NCBI GenBank assembly: GCA_949358305.1
Contig: OX442315.1
Location: forward strand, 4,528,001 to 4,588,000
Reading direction: 5' to 3'
Length of the DNA stretch: 60,000 nt
From: Strigamia acuminata
Lineage: Eukaryota > Arthropoda > Chilopoda > Geophilomorpha > Linotaeniidae
In this document: one piece after another, positions 9,901 through 18,200 of the stretch
Position numbering within the stretch: the stretch's first letter is position 1
How the letters are laid out: every line of letters starts with the position of its first letter
Made by a program: the position numbers and the translations under genes
Notes under the pieces: model-generated
Database searches by the model: none
What the model saw: the letters and a program-made list of their open reading frames with translations, nothing else
What the model was told of the DNA's origin: nothing

Positions 9901-11648
9901 TTCTCACTAAATAATTCTTGTTGTCCCACAAATTTTACTCATCCCATTTTAATTACTTTTCCCACGTTAAATAGAAAAAATACCGTATTGTCGTGATGAA
10001 GTGGTATTTTTGCTCCCTCAGCCGCGACTTCAATTCCAGGGCGACTCTTAATTGAAGGAATACAGTAATAGCCGCAACTATTTTTCTGGGATGAAAACAT
10101 GCACAATTTATACTCTGAACCGATACAACGTTGGCCTAATTCCAGCCGTATTACGCCTAACTATGACTTACCTCTACTATGCGAAAAAGTAGTTCTGTGT
10201 CAAAGCATCACCTTTGACAATGAAACAAGTGTTGGTAATCGATCACAATGTCTGGAGTTTGATTATAATTCTGGTATTTTGGACTACTTTTTTGTGCCAC
10301 TACACCGATGATACGGCTGGAGATAGGACAACATTGTATCTGCTCAGAGTATACCACATGTGCAGTCCGGTCTGGACTTAGATGTTTTCAAGCTTGACAA
10401 CCAGTTTATAAATCTGTATTGAACAATAATTATTTTCATTGCAGGAGATTTGGAAAGATTGCAGAGATTTTGGTTATCAGGCGGTTGTCGATCGTCCAAA
10501 AAGACTCGTAGTTCGAGCAACCCCTTATCACTGGACCAGTTTACCAGTGCATTTCTGCTCCTGTCCTGTGGAATTCTTCTTGCGGTCTCATTGATGATTT
10601 TAGAACACATATACTTTAAATATATCCGGAAACACTTGGCCAAAACAGACAGTGGTGGTTGCTGTTCTCTCATTAGTCTGGTAATATTAAAATGAACATT
10701 TATAGAATGTCATAAACTTAATTTCTTTTTTGTGTTTTAGAGCATGGCAAGATCATTAACATTTAGGGGAGCTGTGTCTGCAGCTCAAGACTTGATCAGG
10801 ATACACAAATGCAATGATCCTGTATGTGACATGTATTTGTGGAAAATAAGGCATGAGTTGGAAGTGGCTCATCTTCGCATATCAATTTTGGAAAATGAAT
10901 TGCAGAACAGAGATCCACAAACCTCTAGAAATTTTAGGCATACCATTATGCCTGAGAAAGAGTAAGTTATCAATCCAACCATTCAGCAAACCAGGCTCAA
11001 GTTGGCACAGCCAAATTTTTTAAAAATTAATTTTTTTCTGTTTATTGGTTGCTTTGTCAGGAAAGCAAAGAATTTCCTAACAATAGGTGATCGATTACAA
11101 TGTCTGTACATTGTAATGGAATTCTGGTGTTTGGGTCTTTGTTGGATCACTACACCAGTAAAATGGCTCGGCCAATGGAAAAAACTACGACCGCAATAGT
11201 AATATTTTTTACCAGGATTAGTTTCCGGTCGAAAATATTCCTGTTGCAGTCGAAAGGACCGTATTTTTTGTCGCCGAAATCTGGTTGATTTGAATCCAGG
11301 TCCAATTGAATACTGGATGAAAGGAAGTCAGTTTCTCCTTCGTTAAAAAATAATCCAGATTGAACAAATCCTCCATCCCACAGAGTTTGATATCCAAAAG
11401 TGGAGTTTTTCAAAGAAATAATTTTCATGCTTTTTTGTGGATGAGAGTTGGTGAATATTTATTGCTCTCTTATACGATTTCTTCTTTCTTTTTTCATTAG
11501 ACCTGGTGAAACTAAATATCTAACTCGTGACATGACAAGAAATCACGTGGAAACCAATGAACCATTGGAAGTATCAGAATACCTCAAACAACAACATTAT
11601 TACAAATCTCTGTCAACAGAAATTGCAGAACATGAGACTGTTTTGTGA
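734..11648 (+). CDS. Nmdar2: NMDA-type ionotropic glutamate receptor subunit 2 (GluN2-like), 3' thirteen exons
   Basis: This would be a glutamate-gated cation channel subunit of the plasma membrane that pairs with GluN1. Exons 734-967, 2054-2237, 5813-5933, 6538-6755, 6828-6975, 7039-7222, 8207-8332, 8412-8632, 9247-9407, 9573-9754, 10445-10680, 10741-10961 and 11501-11648 join without a phase break (about 794 codons) and end in TGA. In order they encode the rest of the amino-terminal domain, ligand half S1 (with the Arg of INSYREE followed by VVDFS), M1, the re-entrant M2, M3 with YTANLAAF, S2 (with the Asp of AFIYDATVL), M4 and a short tail. The start and first exons lie upstream of the window. 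All splice sites are GT-AG; the donor after 9407 (GG|GTTTGA) is weak, but the frame requires it. Family membership rests on these motifs. The tail is short and ends in E-T-V-L. Introns are filled with repeats. Confidence 0.93.
1190..1337. repeat. Imperfect tandem repeat, units of about 33 bp
   Basis: A unit containing CATTTTTGCTACTTTCTACT recurs at least four times with small changes. An open frame (1056-1337) runs through it, but its product is simply the translated repeat, so I do not call it a gene. It lies in an Nmdar2 intron. Confidence 0.75.
2054..2237 (+). CDS. Nmdar2: Nmdar2 exon b: amino-terminal domain
   Basis: The acceptor is TTTTAG|GTGTGC and the donor is ACAA|GTAAGA. The exon enters in phase 1 and leaves in phase 2. 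Its product contains [20 protein letters not shown]. The following intron holds the Tc1 element. Confidence 0.9.
2667..5249 (+). pseudogene. Tc1 transposase (DD34E), disrupted
   Basis: The start at 2667 ([18 protein letters not shown]) is typical of Tc1 transposases. The frame is split at 2722 by the LTR-like insertion and resumes at 4313. A helix-turn-helix region is followed by [10 protein letters not shown] (first Asp), QQDN (second Asp) and, 34 residues later, the Glu of [10 protein letters not shown], so the triad is DD34E. Two in-frame stops, after the codon ending near 4890 and at about 4940, separate the first and second Asp. It is therefore inactive even without the insertion. No product of this copy is expected to work; it could only be mobilised by transposase supplied elsewhere. 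Confidence 0.9.
2723..4312 (+). mobile_element. LTR-like repeat of 1.59 kb (probable solo LTR), copy 1
   Basis: It begins TGTGACGGTTAC, ends AATCGTCACA and is flanked by AAGT on both sides (2719-2722, 4313-4316). A 4-bp duplication with TG...CA ends fits a Gypsy-type solo LTR. About 3300-3580 holds imperfect tandem units containing TCTAGAGTGG and CACAGACGCA. I see no coding frame of note. An inverted second copy is at 34058-35598. The ends are also imperfect inverted repeats of about 8 bp, so a non-autonomous DNA element cannot be excluded. Confidence 0.75.
5813..5933 (+). CDS. Nmdar2: Nmdar2 exon c: end of amino-terminal domain
   Basis: The acceptor is AACTTTCAG|ATATCT and the donor is GATAAG|GTAGTT. 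It restores the frame between the exons ending at 2237 and starting at 6538, which do not join directly. Its product contains [10 protein letters not shown] and [11 protein letters not shown]. It lies just outside the right end of the Tc1 element. Confidence 0.85.
6538..6755 (+). CDS. Nmdar2: Nmdar2 exon d: linker into S1
   Basis: The acceptor is CGGAAG|ATTGGA and the donor is CATGG|GTAAGT. It encodes IGKWTSEGL, then the [13 protein letters not shown] motif typical of the start of S1 in GluN2 subunits, then a Cys-containing loop. Confidence 0.9.
6828..6975 (+). CDS. Nmdar2: Nmdar2 exon e: S1 ligand-binding lobe
   Basis: The acceptor is TTTTACAG|TTTAAA and the donor is GAAGTG|GTAAAG. Its product includes [11 protein letters not shown] and the EDGYWGAEV turn of S1. 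Confidence 0.92.
7039..7222 (+). CDS. Nmdar2: Nmdar2 exon f: S1, conserved ligand Arg region
   Basis: The acceptor is CATTTTAG|GGTGGA and the donor is TTCTAG|GTAATT. It encodes [12 protein letters not shown] and the [15 protein letters not shown] block, whose Arg corresponds to the ligand carboxylate contact in the family. Confidence 0.92.
7676..8066. mobile_element. Foldback MITE with about 60-bp inverted ends, copy 1
   Basis: ATACTCTAGTTGCAGTCAAA at 7676 is mirrored at 8047-8066. The inverted arms continue through GGTCGAGCCAGTTTACT. Partial relatives at about 10150-10320 and 11000-11185 share the core AATCGATTACAATGTCT and ATTCTGGTGTTTG. All three are in Nmdar2 introns and carry no real ORF. 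Confidence 0.8.
8207..8332 (+). CDS. Nmdar2: Nmdar2 exon g: M1
   Basis: The acceptor is ATTGCAG|AACCGT and the donor is AGAG|GTAAGA. It encodes the hydrophobic M1 segment [19 protein letters not shown]. Confidence 0.92.
8412..8632 (+). CDS. Nmdar2: Nmdar2 exon h: pore loop M2 and M3
   Basis: The acceptor is CTTTTAG|ATCATC and the donor is CCAAAA|GTGAGT. It encodes the M2 loop ([13 protein letters not shown]) and M3 with [11 protein letters not shown], a variant of the SYTANLAAF gate motif. Confidence 0.93.
8722..8948. repeat. Dispersed repeat ending CACCCTGTATAT, copy 1
   Basis: It shares GATTGGTTTAGAAGTTAGCA, the run of TGACCTTGAAAATG and the terminal CAGACTTTTGG...CACCCTGTATAT with 13618-13812. 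The ends are not defined and no coding frame is visible. Confidence 0.65.
9247..9407 (+). CDS. Nmdar2: Nmdar2 exon i: S2
   Basis: The acceptor is TTTCCAG|TTAGCC. The donor GG|GTTTGA is weak, but it is the only one that continues the frame into the next exon. It encodes PPFRYGTVP and a long helix ending in MEAVKNG. Confidence 0.85.
9573..9754 (+). CDS. Nmdar2: Nmdar2 exon j: S2 ligand-contact Asp
   Basis: The acceptor is TCGTGCAG|TACACT and the donor is AATG|GTAATT. It encodes [10 protein letters not shown], whose Asp corresponds to the amino-group contact, and [11 protein letters not shown]. Confidence 0.92.
10150..10320. repeat. Partial copy of the Nmdar2-intron foldback MITE
   Basis: It matches the core of the element at 7676-8066 (GTAATCGATCACAATGTCT, ATTCTGGTATTTTGGACTAC, CACTACACC) with divergence. 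The end repeats are not preserved. Confidence 0.55.
10445..10680 (+). CDS. Nmdar2: Nmdar2 exon k: end of S2 and M4
   Basis: The acceptor is ATTGCAG|GAGATT and the donor is AGTCTG|GTAATA. It encodes the S2 end, including a WLSGGC turn, and the M4 helix [19 protein letters not shown]. Confidence 0.92.
10741..10961 (+). CDS. Nmdar2: Nmdar2 exon l: cytoplasmic tail
   Basis: The acceptor is TGTTTTAG|AGCATG and the donor is AAAGA|GTAAGT. It encodes a soluble tail with a helix rich in Glu and Leu ([20 protein letters not shown]). Confidence 0.9.
11000..11190. repeat. Partial copy of the Nmdar2-intron foldback MITE
   Basis: It matches the core of 7676-8066 (GATCGATTACAATGTCTGTA, GGATCACTACACCAGTAAA, TGGCTCGGCCAAT). 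Short frames here are shadows. Confidence 0.6.
11501..11648 (+). CDS. Nmdar2: Nmdar2 terminal exon m
   Basis: The acceptor is TTCATTAG|ACCTGG. The frame runs to TGA at 11646-11648. The last residues, HETVL, fit a class I PDZ ligand (T-x-L at the end). An AATAAA lies at about 11765, inside a small repeat. Confidence 0.9.
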
Positions 11649-11702
11649 TAGTTTCAAACAAATTTTTATTCAATATTTTGTCTCTGTATCCGTATTTGTA
11701 TG

Positions 11703-11788
11703 ACAGTGGAACCTGTCTTGGTGATCACTTGCTTAAAACATTTATTTTGGCACTATTGGTGGTCAATAAAGACAGGTTCACTAGGTAA
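11703..11788. mobile_element. Small MITE of about 85 bp
   Basis: CAGTGGAACCTGTCTT at the left is mirrored by AAGACAGGTTCACTA at the right. The size and ends resemble non-autonomous pogo/Tc1-type elements. It lies just after the Nmdar2 stop codon and contains an AATAAA. Confidence 0.5.
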
Positions 11789-11789
11789 A

Positions 11790-12639
11790 GTACCTACATA
11801 ATTAAGTATAACCCATCTATAATCAATCAATTGGAGTGTATTTATAATCGGGTATTGGCCATCTGGAAATTGAATAGAAACTTATGAGCTATGAAGCCAA
11901 TTTCAATGCAAATTATAGTTGCAGTAGCAAAGTTAACTCTCGGAGGCATAAGGGTAAAATGTGCCGTTTTGGTATAAGGCATTACGGATTTATGGACAAT
12001 TTTCAGGTCAATTACTGGAAGCGCTATTTAGGTTTTTTTTAGTTCGCTACTAAATGTCTAGAGGTCGCTATAGTGTCGGAAAATCCAGCATCCAATCAGA
12101 TGCTAATAGTTTTGAGCAGCTGACTGCCAGTGCGTTCGCTGGTGACAGTTTGAAGCTTTTAGTTGAAGCGCTCGTATCTTTAAGCAGTGAAGCCAGCTTT
12201 ATTGTTAAGCTGGAGTTTTATGGGGCACCGATTTTGCAAGTAGAATATCTAATTAAATAAATGATAAATCATTACAAATTTCACCTAAGATTTAATTTAT
12301 TATCAGATAAACAAAATCACAATCTTTCAGCAAAAAAAATGAATAGGAAAAAAATTTTCCTATTCCAGAAAGAGCTTGTCCATAAATCAGTATAGCCTTA
12401 CGTCTCTGAGGGTTAAAAAAGTAAAATAAAGAATCAACCAAGGCCTTAAACCAGTGGCGTAGCAATCAGAAGTGCAGTGCTTGGGTCCACAGGGATGAAA
12501 AATGTCTTTTCTTGCATAAATGTAATATTATTACTCTGCTAAAGGGCCGATCAACCCAACTTACATATGGGCTCATTGACTTCTTGTTACTCCACTGCTT
12601 ACTACCAAAAAAGAATATTTTTTCTCTTAAGTCAGCTCA
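11790..12639. other. Intergenic, no gene seen
   Basis: This is AT-rich sequence between the Nmdar2 3' end and the duplicated segment. Short frames such as 12054-12260 have no recognisable domain. Confidence 0.5.
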
Positions 12640-13560
12640 TGATGTCAGAAGTTGTAAATTGAGGCCCAGTTACTGCAATAATGCTAAACAGTTTGAACTA
12701 ACTCTTCTAATAAGTGTTATAAAGTAAGCAAGTATACTTGCATCAAGCATTATACATATGAAAACAGAGTTAAAGTGCAGCTACACAATTACTTCACAAT
12801 TTTGAAAATGTACTAATTATTTTGGCAATCACCATCAATGTTCTTTTCTTGATATTTTATTTACTTTACAAGAGGTTAATTTACGATTATGGTGTTGTGA
12901 GTTTGTTACGTGCAATGATTATAGAAATGTTTTATTCATTTTATTGGTATTAGCATTCCTATCTAACGAAAAGTAGATACTGAATTCCTACAATATATGT
13001 AACTTAGGACAGATGGATTGTTCGAGTTAATGCATTAAGGGCATGTTATTTATTGTTGAGATGCAATTTCCAAATGTTGTAAGTTGTAATGTGTTAAGCC
13101 TACTTCAGTTGGCAGCTATTACTATTGTACAATAGCTAGAAAAATGACTTTCATTTGATAGCTCTGTAGTTGAAGAAATTAAGCCACACAGCCAGATTTA
13201 GTTAGTTGTTCAACGTTTGCTTTGTTTTATGGCATAAAGACTATAATGGTCTAATTGATCTTGTTAGCGGTTCACATTTTGTGTAACACTAAGTGCACTT
13301 TGTTCGTTTGCTTTTCTCCATATCATTTATGTGCCATGTCGACAGTATTATGAATCTGTACCAAAAAAAGAAAAATTAAAAAATATAAAAAAGTGAAAGC
13401 ATACTCGAAATCCAGTACTTTTGTTGTTGTCACTTGTCAACATTGTATCATCGTCAGCCATGATCAATGGTCAAATCGCCTCTCTATAAATTAGACGATT
13501 ATACTGTATAAGTCTGGACGTCTCAAGTTAGCGAGATTCGAAGAGATGCACAACTGTGGT
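12640..13560 (+). repeat. Duplicated segment, copy 1 (uninterrupted)
   Basis: This matches 35970-36087, then 45093-45533, then 46996-47236. It preserves the pre-insertion sites of the Gypsy element (ACATATGAAAAC near 12756) and of the palindrome (ACACTAAGTGCAC near 13287). Copy 2 lacks about 100 bp present here at 13020-13140. No coding frame is visible. It could be two copies of an unrecognised element or a segmental duplication. Confidence 0.85.
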
Positions 13561-13617
13561 CCACTGCGCAGATAAGTTGGATAGTACTAATGTGATGATG
13601 CTCTACAACTTTGTAAT

Positions 13618-13812
13618 TGACTTTTTTGCTCTAACCCGATTGGTTTAGAAGTTAGCAATTGAATGACCTTGAAAATGGCCTTCAAGGTCAAATTTGATGA
13701 CATCATTGGATTGCTCTCACCCAACTTCCTGTACGATCGCTTCATCAAAGTTGGCCTAGATGCAATTGCTGAGGAAATATTTGAGGGGAACAGACTTTTG
13801 GTTCACCCTGTA
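13618..13812. repeat. Dispersed repeat ending CACCCTGTATAT, copy 2
   Basis: This relative of 8722-8948 shares the GATTGGTTTAGAAGTTAGCA block and the terminal CAGACTTTTGG block. Confidence 0.65.
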
Positions 13813-14244
13813 TATAAACTACAAGTACATAGCTAAATTTATGTCTGACATCAACATATTATTTTCATGACTTGCTGTGATTGGCTGTGAGATGCATAGA
13901 GATGTATTGATGAAAATACTTGGGTTATATTGATAAAAGTGGACAAGGGTAGGTCTGGAGGGTCAAAAGGGGGGCTTAGCGCCCTCTTATTACGTAAAAA
14001 AAAATACCTTGAAAACATTGTGCTGAGGAAACGTTCATCAAGGAAACGAATTGACATCAATTGATCGCAACTAATCACAGCACGCCATTAAAATAATACG
14101 GATTATGTACTATCTTAAATTAAGCACTTTAGCTGTTGTGTGTCCAGAATGACAATGATTTATTTCTGATTAAATCACTAATATACATTATTGCCATAAG
14201 GGCGCTAGTGCAAATAGTATCTGCATGATACTCAGGCTACACAT

Positions 14245-14534
14245 ACTACGTTTACATGCACCAAATAATTCGAGTGGTGAATAATTGGAGTGTTGAAATA
14301 ATCCAATATTTGGGTGTACATGCCGAAAATAATTCGTGATTACTTTCGGTGCCGGAAGCAATGCCCGCATGAGCAATAAAGTTAGTTCGAGTTCGCTCGA
14401 ATTAAACAAGCTTCTATGAGGGATTATTCACTACTCGAATAATCGTCGAATAATCTGAATAATCCTGTTTACATGAGAGTTGTGCACATGGAATATTTCA
14501 TCTTACTCGAAATATTCCATGCATGTAAACATAG
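14245..14534. mobile_element. Foldback MITE with ATTCGA/GAATAAT word repeats
   Basis: 16-bp inverted ends (ACTACGTTTACATGCA; mirrored with one mismatch at 14519-14534) flank an interior in which ATTCG, CGAATAAT and related words recur in both orientations. TA dinucleotides flank the CTACGTTTACATGC ends. Confidence 0.7.
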
Positions 14535-14593
14535 TAACAGTACACTTTACCACAATTTAAGGATTAAAAATATTAATATGAAGTCTAGAAATA

Positions 14594-14815
14594 TTGTTTA
14601 AGGATTCAAAAGTTTTGATATTAAATCAACTGATATTGTTTAAGGATTCAAAAGTTTTGATATTAAATCGAGTGATATTGTTCAAGGATTCAAAAGTTTT
14701 GATATTAAATCAAGTGATGTTGTTTAAGGATTCAAAAGTTTTGATGTCAAATCAAGTGATGTTGTTCAAGGATTCAAAAGTTTTGATATTAAATCAAGTG
14801 ATATCTTTGCGTTTT
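14594..14815. repeat. Tandem repeat, five units of about 44 bp
   Basis: The unit contains AAGGATTCAAAAGTTTTGAT followed by a TTAAATCAAGTGAT block. It recurs five times with few differences just beyond the 3' end of the DEG/ENaC gene. The open frame across it is only the translated repeat. Confidence 0.9.
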
Positions 14816-14862
14816 CAGAGATTTCCAGTGCTTGTTTTTGAACCTAGTACAATGTGTGCAAC

Positions 14863-15238
14863 TTATTTAGAGAACAGTTTATCCGCTTTGCGGCAGATAG
14901 TTTCCAATAATTGAAGGGACGAGAGAACTGAAACTCCCAGGAAAAACCCCACGATTGATCCAATATCACTGATAAGTTTTTCAACGGGCATTACAAATTT
15001 CTGCTTAAATATTTCATTTATGTTGCTTCCAAATGTAAAAGTTGAAACCATAAGAGTGACTTCTACTGGCCTAAAACTACTGAGTTCCATGTAAATTGTT
15101 TGGTTGCAAGCGGGATGACAGTTGCAGTCGCGAATAACATTGGTGTTGGAGTAAGCATTCAAATAGGATTTTCTGACTAATTTAGCTTCAGCAGATGTAT
15201 TGCACAGATGTAGATTCCGTGAATTCATATGTGGCAAT
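14863..15238 (-). CDS. DEG/ENaC unit 2, terminal exon (TM2)
   Basis: The acceptor is ATTCTAAG|ATTGCC, entering in phase 2 as in the junction exon. It encodes CNCHPACNQTIY, a beta region, and TM2 ISDIGSIVGFFLGVSVLSSL with the G-V-S filter, then a short basic tail and TAA at 14863-14865. Confidence 0.88.
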
Positions 15239-18200
15239 CTTAGAATTAAATTTCAAATAAAAAAAACCCATCAACAAATCATTAAATCTAATTGGTTTAC
15301 CTGCATTTCATGTTTTCTTTCAACAACTTATTTTGCAAGCAGTCAGTTTTACATCTTTCAAATTCTATTGCAGACTTGCATGGGTTTTTTGGTGAGTTGA
15401 GTCTTAGAATCTGCAGTGTACAACAATAGTAATTTATTAGTTTAAGTAGGTTTGTTATCCATCGCATTGCGACTTCCGACTAAAGATTTTGCAAACAACC
15501 CAAAATTAAAGTCTTAAAATTTTTTTTAAGGTGGAGTTTTTGTTGGCACAGTTGAATTTTTCAGCCTGGATTCTTTTCGCCCAGTACTATTTTTGACTAG
15601 ATAATTTTCAACTGGATATTTTTCGTCCGGATATTTTTCAATTGGTATTTTTTACAACCAGGAATAATCTTGACTGGAGTCCTCTCGACCATGAATTCTC
15701 CTGATCAGGAATCCTTTTCACCAGGATTCCTCTTGATCGGGATTCCTGGTCGAAAATAAAAGAAAAAAAAAACACCAAACTTGGAAGAAAAAAAAGATAG
15801 AAAAAAATACCAAATTTTGACCACTATTGGAATATTTTTTATCAGAATTTCTATTAGTGATGTTGTGAGAGACTCGGAGCACGTTTTACTCTGGGTGGTT
15901 CGGTTATAGTCATTTTAGCGACACTCATTTTAGCGATTTTTACCAAAAAAGTCCCATTTTAGCGAACATGTCATTTTTGCGACACAAAAACCTAGGTTTT
16001 AGCGACAAGCCGGCTCAAAAAAGTGGTTTTCATCAAAAAACCAGTAAGGTTAGGTTCGTGGGGGATCTAGGGGGGGCTGCCCCCCCTTGTTAGCTCTTCT
16101 TAGGAATTAAATCTAGGTTTTTGTGTCGCTAAAATGACATGTTCGCTAAAATGGTGTGTCGCTAAAATGAAATCGCTGAAATGAAGTACATCCACGTTTT
16201 ATTCGGACTGATGGGGTGGACATGGTTACATGACACTACATAAGTAGACTAAATTTAATCATTGGCGTCACTCATGTGGCACCACACTACTGAATACCAC
16301 ACTGCCATACTATAATGTAATCACAACATTCCAACAATTTCAACCAAGTCGAAGATTTTCCGAATCGAAAATAATCCTGTTGCAGTCTAAAATATTCCTG
16401 GTCAAAAGAAATCCGGTCAAATGGAATCCTAGTCAAAAACAGTTCTGTTCTTTTTGTTTAAAATAAAAGAATATTCCTGTTTGAAAGCAGTGTTACGTCC
16501 AGAAAGTACCACGGTACCCGTACACAGTGCTGGACTGGCCCGTTTATTTAAGTTTATCTATTATTATTTGCCCAGTCTATCTTTTAATACTGTTGTTACC
16601 AGGTAAGACAAGAGACTGAGTCAAGATTGATGTCATTAAACATCAATGGATTTTTATGCCACCTAGTAGATAAACTTAAAACAGCTAAACTAAAGAGAAG
16701 TATTTTTTGTCCACGACTGTACAATACAGCAACCTAATGATCGATTATGCGAACAAATCGATTTTATAAACACTTGTGTTCCTCGATTAGTTTCGATAAT
16801 TGACGCTTTACTATAATGTGACTTGTTGCGACACTTCTGAGATTTCAGCTTCACCTCGATACAGTTACAGATAGTTGCAAAGGGCCACATGTTATTTTGG
16901 CAGTGACTGTGGCACTGGAACAGCAATTGGTATCAAGTTTAAATGAAAGAAACTGCTAATCTGCGCTGGACCAGAAAATTGAAGGTAGGCTAAGATTAAA
17001 ACCACAAATTGTACAGTATCCACTTATAAGTATCCAATCCACTATTATTGCCAACAAATTTTTAATTTGGCCCTCTATTTGTATATTTAATGAGACCTGT
17101 ATAAGACAGACTTACAAGTAAGGTTTCGTATTTCAGTAAGCACTTACAGTTTGCTTAAAAAATGTTACAGCCAGCCATGTGTTATGAGGATGCATTGTAA
17201 AAGGATTGGTATTAATTGTTTTGCTGTTTTGCATAAAAAACATCTAAAATGCAAATATAGGAAATTAATTAATTTCAGACAATTTTATACTGTGTCTGTG
17301 CTATTATTATATTTTCGTGAGTACAAACCTGAGATTGAGAATTACATCTGAATCCACTTGACACGTATGCTAAGGTTATTGGACTGTACTTTGGGGTATA
17401 TTTAATAACATCTAAAAGATTTAATTGTTTTATTTTTGTTGAGATTCGAGATCACAAGAAGTGTTTTGTTTATGTAAGAATCGAATAAATAATTGTTTGT
17501 ATTTTTTTCATGTAAAAACCTGTCTCCAGTTTTTATTAGATTAGCTCAACAAACTTATCTGTTTCTGCGGAGCTAACAGAATTAGACTCCTAATTTGCAT
17601 AATACGCCATTTCTGGTTCCAGGTAAAATCTATATGTATGTATAAACCCGTGTAAAATTGGAATTAACACTTACAGTTTACAGTTTTCAGCAAATATTAT
17701 TTTACATTAACGAATTAGATCATGTCACAACCGAATTGAGATGTATGTAACATGGCTAAACCACATTGTGAATAGAGTTATACATTATAGCGAAAAGCTT
17801 TACATTTACGACAGAAATGACCACATACAAGTATTTTAGCAAGAAACCACAAGTTTAACCCTAGACAACTGTGACTGTCTGGCAACCCATGGTGACCCAC
17901 GTCACTCCACACACTGCTCTCCGGTCCCAAGGTTATCCCCCTTTGCGGGTGGACTGACCCACCCGGGAGAGGAGGGAGCCGAGTAGTGTGGTGAGGGAGA
18001 GAGAGGAGCTGTGGCTGTCCACTGAAGAGGTCGATAGATCCGAGCAGCTGACAAGCACGAGTGAGATGTGTGCAACAACGTCCCAGCAGAAAGGGCAGCA
18101 ATGCCCGGAGTAGCTCTGCTCTCCTCACCATTCACCATTGTGACGCTCAGTAGCAGGGAGGACGAGATGCCACTGTTGCAGCCTCCATGAGTGGTCACAT

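Noticed and set aside
14594-14815. CRISPR-like array
   Set aside because: Units are directly adjacent without unique spacers and the genome is eukaryotic; it is a minisatellite.
14594-14914. Open frame of 106 codons
   Set aside because: It reads through the five-unit tandem repeat.
16690-16926. 78-codon Cys-rich minus-strand frame as a DEG/ENaC exon
   Set aside because: It coincides with a pogo-like repeat shared with 35600-35965 and does not fit the phase or Cys spacing of the channel.
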